From Quercus robur (Eukaryota; Streptophyta; Magnoliopsida; Fagales; Fagaceae), in NCBI RefSeq assembly GCF_932294415.1, contig NC_065536.1, positions 50,158,354 through 50,222,353 of the forward strand: a stretch of DNA of 64,000 nt, in the 5' to 3' direction. The notes beneath the pieces are model-generated. The model searched no databases and was not told where the DNA came from. It saw only the letters and a program-made list of their open reading frames with translations. Position 1 is the first letter of the stretch. Each line of letters opens with the position of its first letter. This document shows, one piece after another, positions 1 through 11,200 of the stretch. The position numbers and the translations under genes were made by a program.

Positions 1-805
1 GATTTTGGCGGCATCTCAGGCATCTCTCATATGTTCTTATGGTTTTTTTTTTTTTTTTGATGTACTGATGTTGGTTGTTTTCCTGTGAGATGTTTTTTTT
101 TTTTAGATGTACTGATGTTAATTGTTTCTTATGAGATGGGTTTTTTTTGGGATGTACTAATGTTGGTTGTTTCTTGTCTGAGGATTGTGGTTTTAGTTTC
201 TTTTTTTTTTTTTTTTTTTTTTTTTGGCTGTAAGATGTTTGGTGTTTTTTTCCTGTGAGAGACGCTTGAGTTTTCAAAAAATTTTCTTTCCTTTTTTTTG
301 TAAGGATAAACCTAGAAATATGACTAAAGGCTTGAGTTGGTGAGAGATGTGAAAAAGAAGGGTATTTTGGTCTCTTTATTAATTTTTCTTTCTTCCTATA
401 TAGCTGAACCAATATCTAGTAAAAAGACAGCATAAAGTACTTTAAGACTATCATAAAAGCTGGGTATTAACGAGCACCGTGAGGTGCCTGTTATCACAGC
501 CCTTAATTAATATAAGTAATTCTAGAACAACGTAAAAAGTCATAATTTTTGTTATAATTATTCTAAGAAGTAGACTATGATGGTTGTTTGTCACTTTTAT
601 ATGAACCTATCTTTTTTTTTTTTTTCAACTACTAAGAATCTACCACACCGACAATTATGACAAAAATTATACCCTTTTTTGTGTTACTAGAAATTTTTTT
701 TGTGAGGTTGGTCACCAAATGGTAGAATTGACTAACTTACTTACCTGACCTCAGACACGCTTATGGGTCAAGCCCATGAACCTTCCCTATACTCTAAATA
801 GTTAG
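1..805. other. Gene-free T-rich flank with degenerate tandem repeat
   Basis: No coding region is supported here. Positions 59-235 hold three to four degenerate copies of a roughly 45-50 base unit (GATGTACTGATGTTGGTTG followed by a T-run), starting near 59, 105 and 149. The segment 742-805 is similar to 31663-31735, so the right-hand part belongs to a sequence present twice in this window. Confidence 0.6.
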
Positions 806-1247
806 TGATGTAGGATGCAGAAGCGTCAAGAAGCAGAACACATCTATATCTAGAAAACAAGAAATGAAACACGTTTGCTTTTGAAAATAACCTCGAATCC
901 ACGAGGATTCCCTGAATCCACGAGGAGAAAGGGTTCTAGAATCCACTAGAGAAATAATAGACAAAAATTTGAATTTTTATTAATATCAATAATTGTTACC
1001 AAAAAAACATTTACAAACTTAAGAGCTTATTTAAGGGCTCCGTAAAACTTGACAAACAAGAATATATATTCTAAAATAACTCCTAATTAATACCTAATCA
1101 TAACAAGAACCAAATTTGACTTAAAAAACATTAAAAACACCTAAAAACAAGGAAATAATAACCCTAAATCTAAAATAATGAAAATTACAAATTACTGCCA
1201 AAATTAATAAATTACAATAATTAAATAGTAAATTGTGTCCTACATCA
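806..1247 (-). repeat. 3' LTR (442 bp)
   Basis: Paired with 2346-2752. Both contain the phrase AACAAGAAA followed by AAACACGTTTGC, and both end with TTGTGTCCTACATCA. The longer left copy has an extra CGAATCCACGAGGATT-type duplication near 893-930. Confidence 0.85.
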
Positions 1248-1253
1248 GACCTC

Positions 1254-2217
1254 TCCACTTGAAACAAACTTGTCCTCGAGTTCATCTTTGAAATTTGAAA
1301 TCTTCTACTCCAAATAAACAAATACTTTGAATACTTGAGCCCTTTGATCTTCACTCCATACATGCAACTCATCAATGGAATAAACAAACCAACTTGAATT
1401 TCTTTTTCCTTGGTCTTCATGTAATTGTAGAGATTTACCAAATAAGAGATGACAATTGAATCAAATCTATCAACCCCAATAAAATCAATAAACTTCAATG
1501 TATCGCTTAGCACCAAAATAAGAGGATCTTGAGATTGACAATTATATGATTTGATTTCATTGAGATCCTTAAAACTTTCATCATCAATTTCTTCTTCAAT
1601 TGTCTCTGCCATCTCAACTTTAAGATTTTTCTTTATAATAGGGTTTTCATTATTCTCCTTCACAATCTTAATCAGATTCTTCTTCTATAACAATGTCTTC
1701 ATTAATTTCCTTAGAAATCTCTATATTTTCTTCAAGAAAAATATGTTGTTCAACATACAATTCTTCTCTTGATGGTGGAATATATGGTTCTTCAAAATAA
1801 TTCAAGTGTGAACTTCTTAGCCAATAATAATCTTGTTTTGTATACGACAAAAGGTCATCACAATCCAAAGGATAATATTTTGATAGCAAGCATCTTTTTC
1901 ATCCTTGGCCATGAATGAATTTTGTCTTTACCTTGTCAGATTCTATCGATCTATATTCGTTCCCACTAATGTAAGGCATACTCACTAAGTTTATACAAAG
2001 CAAGTTTAACTTTTTTTTTCTCATCAGAAATATTCTCATAGTCAAATAAATCCTCTAGTTTAAGTAACCAATCAAGAAAATTCATTTTACAAAAATAACC
2101 ATTAAAACTTGCAATTATTCTATAAGGCCTATATGAAATTTGCTTCCCAATAGGTTGCTTATGAGTTATGTCTTCGCGACAGTTATCCCTATTGTTTCCA
2201 TGCTCCAACGACAGCAT
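1254..2217 (-). pseudogene. Broken gag-like region of the LTR element
   Basis: Three minus-strand open stretches (about 2217-1966, 1889-1668 and 1663-1254) read in order from the primer site. The first contains NFLDWLLKLEDLFDYENISD followed by VKLALYKLSEYA, the signature of the Ty3/gypsy retrotransposon gag domain. The second and third are acidic and I do not recognise them. Stops and frame changes separate the pieces, and no protease, reverse transcriptase, RNase H or integrase motif is present. The gag assignment is family knowledge; that the later pieces are part of the same protein is inference. Confidence 0.6.
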
Positions 2218-2330
2218 CCTAGCAAAGATATTTGTGAGTGCTAGTTGTACGTCACGTAATACTTGCTAAGTTTTCTGTCACCAGAATTGTTACTATCTCA
2301 AACATTAGCCACCAGATCAAGATAAGTCAA

Positions 2331-2344
2331 GGCTCTGATACCAA
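2331..2344 (-). other. Primer-binding site (initiator Met tRNA)
   Basis: On the minus strand this reads TTGGTATCAGAGCC, one base inside the 5' LTR. It is the standard plant retrotransposon site complementary to the 3' end of initiator Met tRNA and fixes the orientation of the element. Confidence 0.9.
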
Positions 2345-2345
2345 C

Positions 2346-2752
2346 TGATGGAGATGTGGAAGCGTCAAGAAGTAGACCACGTCTACTCCTAGAAAACAAG
2401 AAACAAAACACGTTTGCCTCTGAAAATAGCCTCGAATCCACAATGAGAAAAAGGTTCTAGAATCCACTAGAGAAACAATAGACAAAAGTTTGAATTTTTA
2501 TTAATATCAATAATTTTTATAAAAAAAAAAAAAAAAAACACTTACAAACTTAGGGGCTTATTTAAGAGCTCCGTAAAACTTGAGAGATAAGAAAATATAT
2601 TCTAAAATAACTCTTAATTAATACCTAACCGTAACAGAAACCAAATTTGACCTAAAAAAACATTTCCCTAAATCTAAAATAACGAACATTACAAATTAAA
2701 TACCAAAATTAATAAATTACAATAATTAAATAGTAAATTGTGTCCTACATCA
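2346..2752 (-). repeat. 5' LTR (407 bp)
   Basis: Partner of 806-1247 and next to the primer site. It has an A-run of 18 near 2521-2538 that is absent from the other copy, which together with scattered substitutions shows the two LTRs have diverged since insertion. Confidence 0.85.
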
Positions 2753-5090
2753 GTTAGGACTTTTCCTTTTCTTTTTTCTTTTTTTGGAGAAAAAAAATGG
2801 TTAGGACTTAACTACCAAATAAAGCCCCTAGTTTCTGAGAGGTAAGAACCATGATGGCCTATCATATATTGATCCGTATTTTGGGTGCATTCAGCTCATT
2901 TTCTTGTTTTCCATGGAATGTTCCAAAGAAAAGAAACACCAAAGATACAACTTTTCTTCTAATATCACAATATTTATCACAATTTTTGCCATAATTTGTT
3001 GAAGTAGTCAACTTTAAGTGGTGGACAATTATTTTCATATGAAGTCATCACTTTTTTGTCTATCATACATAGTCTAAAATACCAAAGTCATCAAAAACAT
3101 TGTGACAGAAAATTATCTGTGAAAGCACTAAAGTTGAATCAAAGGAAGTTTCATCTAAGTAAAAGAAAGTTAAGAAGAAAGCTACTACAGAAGCTACTGC
3201 AGAAACAGAGGATAGGAAGAAAGAGGTTCCAAAGCTACAGGTCGTTTAGTTTATGTTGTAAACTACTTGTAGTTTAGCAGCTAGTTTGTAAATAATGGAT
3301 GACAGCTGTTAGTTCAAAAGTCCAGGCGGGAAAGTAAGTTAGTTTTTGTTTGTTAGTCTTTCAGTATAGGTATATATATTCTTTGTACACAAACAATAAT
3401 TAATTCAATCAATCATTTTTCCCAATTTAGTTTTGACATGGTATTAAAGTGAATTTGATCTCTATCTCCTCTATTTTATTTTCTATTTAAAATTTCATGT
3501 GTTGAGTCCAACTTATATTAAAAAGCAGTTTCCACATGTGTGGAAGAGCATTAGAATTATGTGGTTAAATAATTAAAATTATTGTATCTTAATAGTTTAA
3601 ACTTTTAAAAAAATCAATCATTTAATATTATTTTATGATTCTTTGCAGTTTGCTCTAACCCCGAGAGAGTGAGTAGATGTGTACAAGTTAAAAACCACAC
3701 ACTTCAAACACAAGGTTAAGTGGTATCATATCATAACAATAGCAGCATCTTTTCTACTTCCCAAGTAATGTGCACTGTGCACTCTTCTTCAATTTTTTAT
3801 TTTCCCTCTATCACTCTTTTTCTATTTTTTACTATTTGTTATTAAATTGATAAGTCATAAGATATATTTTCACATAACATATAAATATAATAAATTATTA
3901 TTAAACTGATAAAATATATGATACATCGAAGAAAATAACACAATATACATACTTTCTCCTCTCATATGTATATTGAGTTCCACTTTGAATTTAATGATTG
4001 GAATTCAATATTACATGAGAGGAGGGAGCAAATCATTATTGTACTATCAGTGTATAATTATTTAGATTGTTCTATACTAAAGAAATTACAAAATATTCTT
4101 GAAATAGTACAACTTATGTGGTATTTCATACCAATAAAAATAAGCCATTTAAAATATGACTTAAGCATAAAAAATCATGTGAAAAACTTAAAAGTTTTGT
4201 ATTAAGTGAGCTTGCTTTTATTTCTATGAAATAACATGTAGTTTTTTAATTGTACTTCAAGAATATCTAATAATTACTCATCATAAACATGAGAAATTTT
4301 TTCCCTAGACTTATAATACCATTCACTCAAATATCTTCTCTTCTATTATGATTTGTTAATGCAAAGGTTTAGAGCTAATATTGCAGTTTCACTACTGTTG
4401 CACATATGAAGTGAGCACTAGAATTGAATGTGACCTTGGGATATTTTGGGGAATCGAGAAATATCACACCCCTCACATGGGAGTGAATTCCACAAGTGTG
4501 ATATATCTTAGCAATACCAAATACCTTCTCATCCTAGAAAATTAGGAGCCAAATGGCATCCTATGTGTGTCACTGTGTGGGTTTAAAGCCATCATCTCTT
4601 GGAATCTATGCTCTTTAGTAGTTTTAATGATGTTTTGAACCCTCCGGACACATTCTTGCTAAATGTTTATAGCCTTGTTGTTGCTATAGTTATTGGAATC
4701 GACGGATTTAAAATAAAAACAAAAAAACAAAAACTTTACCCCAAAAAAAAAAAATCCAAAAATAATGGGAAAGAACATTGGTTTGTTTGCTAACAATAAA
4801 ATGTATAGTATAATTCTCTCACCGCCATACCCATGACAAGTGTAATTTCGGAAATGAGGAAGAGGAGACGACGATGACTTTTTCTGGATTCGAGAGAGAA
4901 TGTGTGGAATTTTGAACTTTATGTATAGTCAAAAGTTTTGTAATTCAACTAGACACCTTCTCCTTACACCTTCCCATATGCACGTATCTAATTCAATATC
5001 TGCTTCAATACATTTCAAGTTTTCAACCCATTTATTACTAAATGACAGGACCTCATACATTCCTGCATAAAGTCTCTGCTTTTATATATA
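2753..5090. other. Intergenic, no supported gene
   Basis: AT-rich, with no open frame that looks conserved. Positions 2868-3060 are similar to 33760-33915 and 2753-2850 to 31730-31800 (paralogous segment). Nothing else recognisable was found to 5090. Confidence 0.5.
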
Positions 5091-6690
5091 CTAGTGTGTA
5101 GCCCTGTGCATATGCACAAGGGTACAATTAAAAATAATCACAATTATACGGTTCAAATTATACCTTTTTTTTTTAGAATAGATTCAAATTATACATGGTA
5201 TTAGCTTATAATTAAAACCATACATTTCTAAAATATGTAATGGTTTCTCATTTTATATATATTAATATGTAACCCGTGCTTACGCATGAGAATGATAAAT
5301 TATAGTGGTGCTATTGACGTTAGTTTAAGTTATTAAACATATAGGATATAGTTCAACAAGGACATTTAGAGGTACTAAAATAGTTTTTCTTTGCAATTTT
5401 CCTGATATTGGTTATGCTAAGTTTCTCATTATATTGCTATTACGTATATAATCTTGAAAATTACTATTGGATACTACATATATAATATCAATTCACAATT
5501 ATGGTCTGTGAAATTATATTAAATATAGCCCAAAATAATAATAAATTGGTTAAATAGTATCTTTTAAATTGAATGGAGATAGGTGCATGGGATCGTTCAA
5601 CTCAACTATAGTTTGTTACGTTCAATATTTTTGCATACAAAATATCTGAATAAAAATAGTATAAAAAATATGCTCATTAGTTCAAAGAAAAAATAACAGC
5701 AAAAATCTAAACAATTTAATTTTTATGGAAAGCTAACAAAAGCAAAATTCAATTTTGATTTTAATTTATTTTTCTCTAAATTTTGGTGTTAAAAAGAAAA
5801 TATATATTACCTAGTTAATAATGGACCGTATATAGTCATGGTATATTACATAAATGACTTATAAATTTAAATTGTTTTTAGTTATACCAACCAAAAAAAA
5901 AAAGTCTCATAAATATAAAATCATTCAAACTCTCTTTTTATAATTTTATATAAAGAGTTAGATATAAGATTATGCTTTTTATGGTTTGTTAATATTAGAC
6001 TCATCATTTTCTACACTAAATTAATTCATTTGGCACAAAAATTTAAAAAAAAAAAAAAAGATTAGATGGGACACGTGGTGTAAAATTAAACTCTAATTGA
6101 AATTCAATTTTTACACTGAATTAATTCACTTGGCACAAAAATTTAAAAACTTAGATTAGAATCATTAGATGGGACACGTGGCGCAAAATTAAACTCTAAT
6201 TGAATTCTAATTTGAAATTTAATTGGATTTTCTCTCAGTTTTACCTATTAATATATATAATTTAGAATTTAATTGATTTTAGACTCTTCCGTTTTTTTAT
6301 CTAATTCATTTGCCACAAAAGTTATAAACTTAGATAGACATGTGACAAAAAATTGAACTCCAATTGAAATCCAATTTAAAATCTAATTGGATTTGTAATC
6401 TTCAATTTTTACGCTTAATAATTCACTTGGAACAAAATTAAAAATTAAATAGGACACATGGCGCAAAATTAATAATTCAATTAATATCTAATTGGATTTT
6501 CTCTGAGCTTTGACTATTAATATATATATATATATATAATAATTCAATTTTTATACTTAATAATTCACTTGGAACAAAATTAAAAATTAAATGGGATACA
6601 TGGTGCAAAATTAATAATTCAATTAAAATCTAATTGGATTTTTTCTGAGTTTTGGCTATTAATATATATATATATATATATATTGAATAT
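5091..6690 (-). mobile_element. Probable non-autonomous Helitron
   Basis: On the minus strand the segment ends CTAG followed by T (5094-5091, then 5090). A hairpin precedes it at 5102-5122, with arms CCCTGTGCAT and ATGCACAAGGG. Hairpin, short spacer, CTRR and T is the Helitron 3' terminus. The opposite end (about 6690) opens on the minus strand with TATATATTAATAGCCAAAAC and then CCAATTAGATTTTAATTG, resembling the AT-rich 5' ends of plant Helitrons. No Rep/helicase coding is present. The exact 5' base is uncertain because it lies in a TA repeat. A second hairpin-like 3' end (CCCGTGCTTACGCATGAG) at 5272-5290 suggests nesting or an internal duplicate. Confidence 0.5.
6003..6680. repeat. Degenerate tandem array, about 135-bp unit, five copies
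   Basis: Successive copies share TTAATTCACTTGGCACAAAA, then GATGGGACACGTGGCGCAAA, then AATTGGATTTTCTCTGAG, then CTATTAATATATA. Copies begin near 6003, 6108, 6290, 6407 and 6544. The last two are nearly identical. They look like repeated copies of the Helitron 5' end. Confidence 0.7.
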
Positions 6691-7344
6691 TGATTAAAAA
6701 AGGTCTAATAAAAGTTAAAAACTAATTTATTATAACACAAAATAAAGAATTAAAAAAAAGTACGATTAAATTAATAAAAATAACTAAATAGTCCTTTAAT
6801 TAATTCACTCAAGCAATAGATTCATATTTCTAACTATAATAAGGGCACATTAAACCCACCTTCATTGAGATTTTACAAAATCATACATACTCTCAAAATG
6901 TTTCATGAAATAGCACTCTTGCTTTAAGGTTTGTATAGATGTGACAGTTAATTGCATATCCTCTCAAATTGTGATTTCACTAACAAAAAATATTCTATTT
7001 TTAAAATAAAAATATTTTTACCTAAATTATGGACAAAATGACACTTCCTTTTGTTGAGGTTTGTGGATGAATAACACCTCCTTGAAGTGTGTATAAATTA
7101 ATATGAATTTTTTTTAAATGAAATATTTTTGTAATGAAAATTTAATTGTTGTATTTTTAAAAACTAGGGGTATTATTTTATGAAGCCTCGTATGGTTGTA
7201 ATTTATCCTTAAAACTATCTTTATTTACTCTATTTCTGATGACATGTGATATTCTTGAAGGTTTTTTTTTTTTTTTTTTTTGAGAAGAAATAATATACTT
7301 GAAGTTGATTCCTTCAAATATTAGAACACATAATACCTATAGAG

Positions 7345-7520
7345 CAAGACTTAGGTACAGTACTTAGGTGCTATTCCTTAGATTCCTCTCTTAAAATTCT
7401 ACTATGTGGCTTTTTTCTCATGGATGGAAGTGTATTTTTTAAGTTAAGTAACCACATGACAGAATCTTAAGAGGAGAACCTATGAAACAGCACCTAAAGT
7501 ACTATAAATAAGTTTTGTCC
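7345..7520. mobile_element. Foldback MITE
   Basis: A 176-base inverted repeat. The left arm has AAGACTTAGG, GTACTTAGGTGCTATT and CTCTTAAAATTCT; the right arm has the complements, ending AGTACTATAAATAAGTTTTG. It lies about 0.7 kb upstream of the NLR start codon. No clear target duplication was identified. Confidence 0.6.
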
Positions 7521-7924
7521 ATAATTATAATACAAGAGCCATAAGATGCTTTCTTACAAAATGTTTCAAATTTGATGTGTGAGACGGCTAGTCCTTAGAA
7601 TGCACGAACCATACTGGTGAAGAGTGAAATGCAATATGTCATGTTATAGCGATTTAAATAATAATATTAACATATGAAATAAAAAAGCTTAGGCTCTATT
7701 AAATATTTGATAATTACAAAGCTCTAAGCCTTGTAATTAGATTCTTGAGAATTTATAGGTTGCTTTGGCTCTGCATGAGTTTGGAGTATGTTTTTATTTA
7801 AAGGAACACAAAGGTAATGATTAACAGGAAGGAATCAACTTTTACTTTTATTTAATTATTTTTAGTGAGTTCGTAACATAAGGTGACTTAACAAATGAGC
7901 AATTGATTGAGAGAGAAAAGAATG

Positions 7925-8150
7925 AGACATAACAAGCCGACACTTGTGAAAGTGAAGGATACCATATCTTGTTTGCAGAGAAAAGAATCAAACATACATA
8001 ACATAATTGCAGGCCGACACTTGTGAACATGAAGGAGAATATTTTGTTTGTCATCGTTCACAAGCAAAGAATACGTGTGTTATTATCAATGTAATGCAAG
8101 CACGCAAAAGCACTTAGTATATATATTGGTTGCTCTGTGTAGTTCGTCCT
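7925..8150 (+). promoter_or_regulatory. Putative NLR promoter with duplicated box and TATA
   Basis: A TATA-like run TATATATAT lies at 8118-8126, 92 bases before the ATG, a normal 5' UTR distance for a plant gene. Upstream, GCCGACACTTGTGAA occurs twice, starting near 7936 and 8013. Each copy is followed by a similar GAAGGA.A tail and TTTGTTTG-like sequence, so roughly 78 bp has been duplicated. That these boxes regulate the gene is inference. Confidence 0.5.
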
Positions 8151-8217
8151 CCTCACAGAAATTGTTCTCATCTTACCCTCTTCACAAAGATAGCATTCAT
8201 TTAATTTCCAGAAAGAA

Positions 8218-11200
8218 ATGGCGGAAGGAGTTCTTTTTGACGTTACTAAGGGAATCATCGAGAAAGCTTGCAACCTTGCAATCCAAGAGATTGGACTACT
8301 ACGGAGTCTCAAAGACGAGATCGAAAAGCTCAATGACACAGTTTCGACAATCAGTGATGTGCTTCTGGATGCTGAGGAGCAGCAACAGCACAACAATCAA
8401 GTCAAAGTGTGGCTGAACAGGCTGAAGGATGCTATTTATGATGCAGACAACTTGCTGGATGACATCTCCACTGAAGCTTTACGACGGGAGGTAATGACAC
8501 AGCATAAGAAGGCAAAAGAGGTACGCATTTTCTTTTCCAAATCAAACCATCTTGCATATGGTTTTAAAATGGGTCGTAAGGTTAAGGCAATGAGGGATAG
8601 GCTAGATGCCATCGCAAAGGATAGGGGGTTTCACTTAGATGAACGTCATGTAGAGACACAAGTGGTTGGTTATGGGATGAGAGAAACTTATTCTTTTGTA
8701 CGTGATGAAGAAGTCATTGGGAGAGACTACGATAAGGATAAGATTATAAAAATTCTTTTGAATTCCAATGTTGAAGAGAGTGTTTTGATCCTTCCGATAG
8801 TTGGACTTGGAGGACTAGGAAAGACCACATTAGCTCAACTCATATTCAATGATGAAAAAATCCAAAATCATTTTGAGCAAAGGTTTTGGGTGTGTGTCTC
8901 TAATGACTTTGAAGTAGAAGTAATTGTTATGAAAATTTTAGAGTGCACAAAAAATAAGAAACCAGAAAACCTTGAAATAAACACAATGATTAATGATTTT
9001 AAGAAACAAATTGAGGGAAAGAGATACCTACTTGTGTTGGATGATGTATGGAATGAGGATCCTCAAAAATGGCAAAGCCTAAAAGATCTTTTAAAGGGTG
9101 GAGCAAGAGGTAGTAGAATATTAGTGACTACCCATGACATTAATATATTGGCAAAGATTACCCAAACGGTTCAACCATACATGTTAAAGGGTCTAGATGA
9201 TGAAAAGTCTTGGTCTTTATTTAAGCGGTTCGCATCTGCAAAAGGGCAAGACTTAGAAAATTCAAACATCAAGGCAATTGGAATGGAAATTGTTGCGAAG
9301 TGTAAAGGAGTCCCTCTTGCCATAAGGACTTTAGGAAGCGTATTGTACTTTAAAAACCCAGAAAAAGAATGGTTGTCTTTTAAGGACAATGAACTTTCAA
9401 AAGTAGCTCAAAAAGAAAATGATATCTTACCAATACTTAAGTTGAGTTATGATCATCTTCCATCATATTTGAAGCAATGTTTTGCATTTTGTTGTTTGTT
9501 TCCAAAAAATTATAAAATTCATAAACCAACATTGATTAAAATGTGGATGGCGCAAGGATTTATTAGATCTTCAAGTCAAAACCAATGCCTAGAAGATATT
9601 GGTCATGACTATTTTATGGAATTACTTTGGAGATCATTCTTTCAAGAAGACGAGCGGGGAGATATATTAAAAATCAAAGTACATGACCTTATGCACGATC
9701 TTGCGAAATTAGTAGTAGCATCTGATACTACCACTTTTTATTCAAAAGATGAAGACATTCATGAGAAAACTCTTCATGTGTCATTTGATCGAACGTTTCT
9801 CTCATTATTGGGAATTCCAGTCTCATTGTATAAAGCATGTGGGATAAGAACATTTCATTTGCCAAGTCAATTACAAGATCCACAAATAGGATTGGATAAG
9901 ACAACTTATAATTCAATTATTTTTAGTTTTAAGTTCATACGCTTGTTGGATCTACATGGTATGGGTATTGAAACAATTCCAAATTCTATTGGAAAGTTGA
10001 ATCATTTAAGGTATCTCGATCTATCTCATAATCACATAAGGATGCTTCCTAATTCCATCACAAGATTGCATAATTTGCAAACACTGAGACTAAGTAGATG
10101 TCCAATAAAAGAATTGCCTAAAGATATTAACAAATTAGTCAACCTCAGATATCTTGAGATCAATGGTTGTCCGTTGACCTATATGCCACATGGATTGAGG
10201 CAGTTGACTAAGCTTCGGACATTGTCACAATTTGTGATAGGCAAGAATAGCTATTTAGCTTTCAAGCATAACAGTGGATTGAAAGAACTCTACGGGCTGA
10301 ATGAGCTAAGAGAAACGCTAGAGATTAGAGGATTGAGACACGGGAAAGATGCTACATCAGAATCTAAGGGTGCAAATATGAAAGAGAAACAACATCTTCA
10401 AGGGTTGAAATTATGGTGGCAAAAAGAAGATGTGGATGATTCCGACGTTGGGTATGATGAAGAGTCACTTGAAGCCTTGCACCCACATGGCCCATCTTCA
10501 AATCTTCAACAATTGCATTTAATTAGATACATGGGAGTGAAATTTCCAAGTGGGATTTCCTTGCTTTCAACTCTTGTAAACTTTTCCTTATCTAATTGCA
10601 ATAACTTGCAATATTTGCCACCATTGGATCAATTTCATTCTCTCAAAGGTCTCTCTCTTGAATTCTTGAATGATTTAGAGTACATATCAGAGAGAGATTA
10701 CAATAGGGACTTATCTGATTCTTTAATCCTCCCATCTCTAGAGAAACTCCAAATTCATAATTGCCCTAATTTAAAAGGATGGTGGCAACAACAGAGGGAT
10801 TCTATTGAGAAGGTCAATAATCATTCACTTCCTTCATTTCCTCGTCTTTCCAACTTATATATCTCGGTATGCCTTAAGCTAACATCCATGCCTCTCTTTC
10901 CATATCTTGAAAAGCTAAAACTGGGTATATGTAGCTTGAAGCCATTGGAGCAAACAATTTCAATGGAGGTGATAAACATGACAACCTCAAGAAATCTAAT
11001 ATCAACCTTTTCTTCTTCTACCCTTGCCACTTCCTCGTTCATCCCTCTCTCCAAATTAAAGTCTATGTCAATTGAGTATATGGTAGGAACCCTACCCAAG
11101 GAGTTTATGTGCAACCTCATTTCTCTCCAAAGTTTAACGATAAAATATTGTTGTGGTCCTCTCCCTCTCTCTCGACATCTCACTGCCCTTCAGAATTTGA

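Larger units (their letters stand above)
806..2752 (-). mobile_element. Short LTR retrotransposon, gypsy-like, with target duplication
   Basis: Two similar LTRs (806-1247 and 2346-2752) flank about 1.1 kb. Both begin TGATG and end CATCA on the + strand. The five bases before the left LTR (801-805) and after the right LTR (2753-2757) are both GTTAG, a perfect 5-bp target duplication. Next to the right LTR lies the complement of the initiator-Met tRNA primer site (TTGGTATCAGAGCC on the minus strand), and next to the left LTR a purine tract AAGTGGAGAGGTC. Both place the 5' end on the right, so transcription is leftward. The internal part has only a broken gag-like region and no reverse transcriptase, so the element could only move with enzymes supplied in trans. 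Confidence 0.9.
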
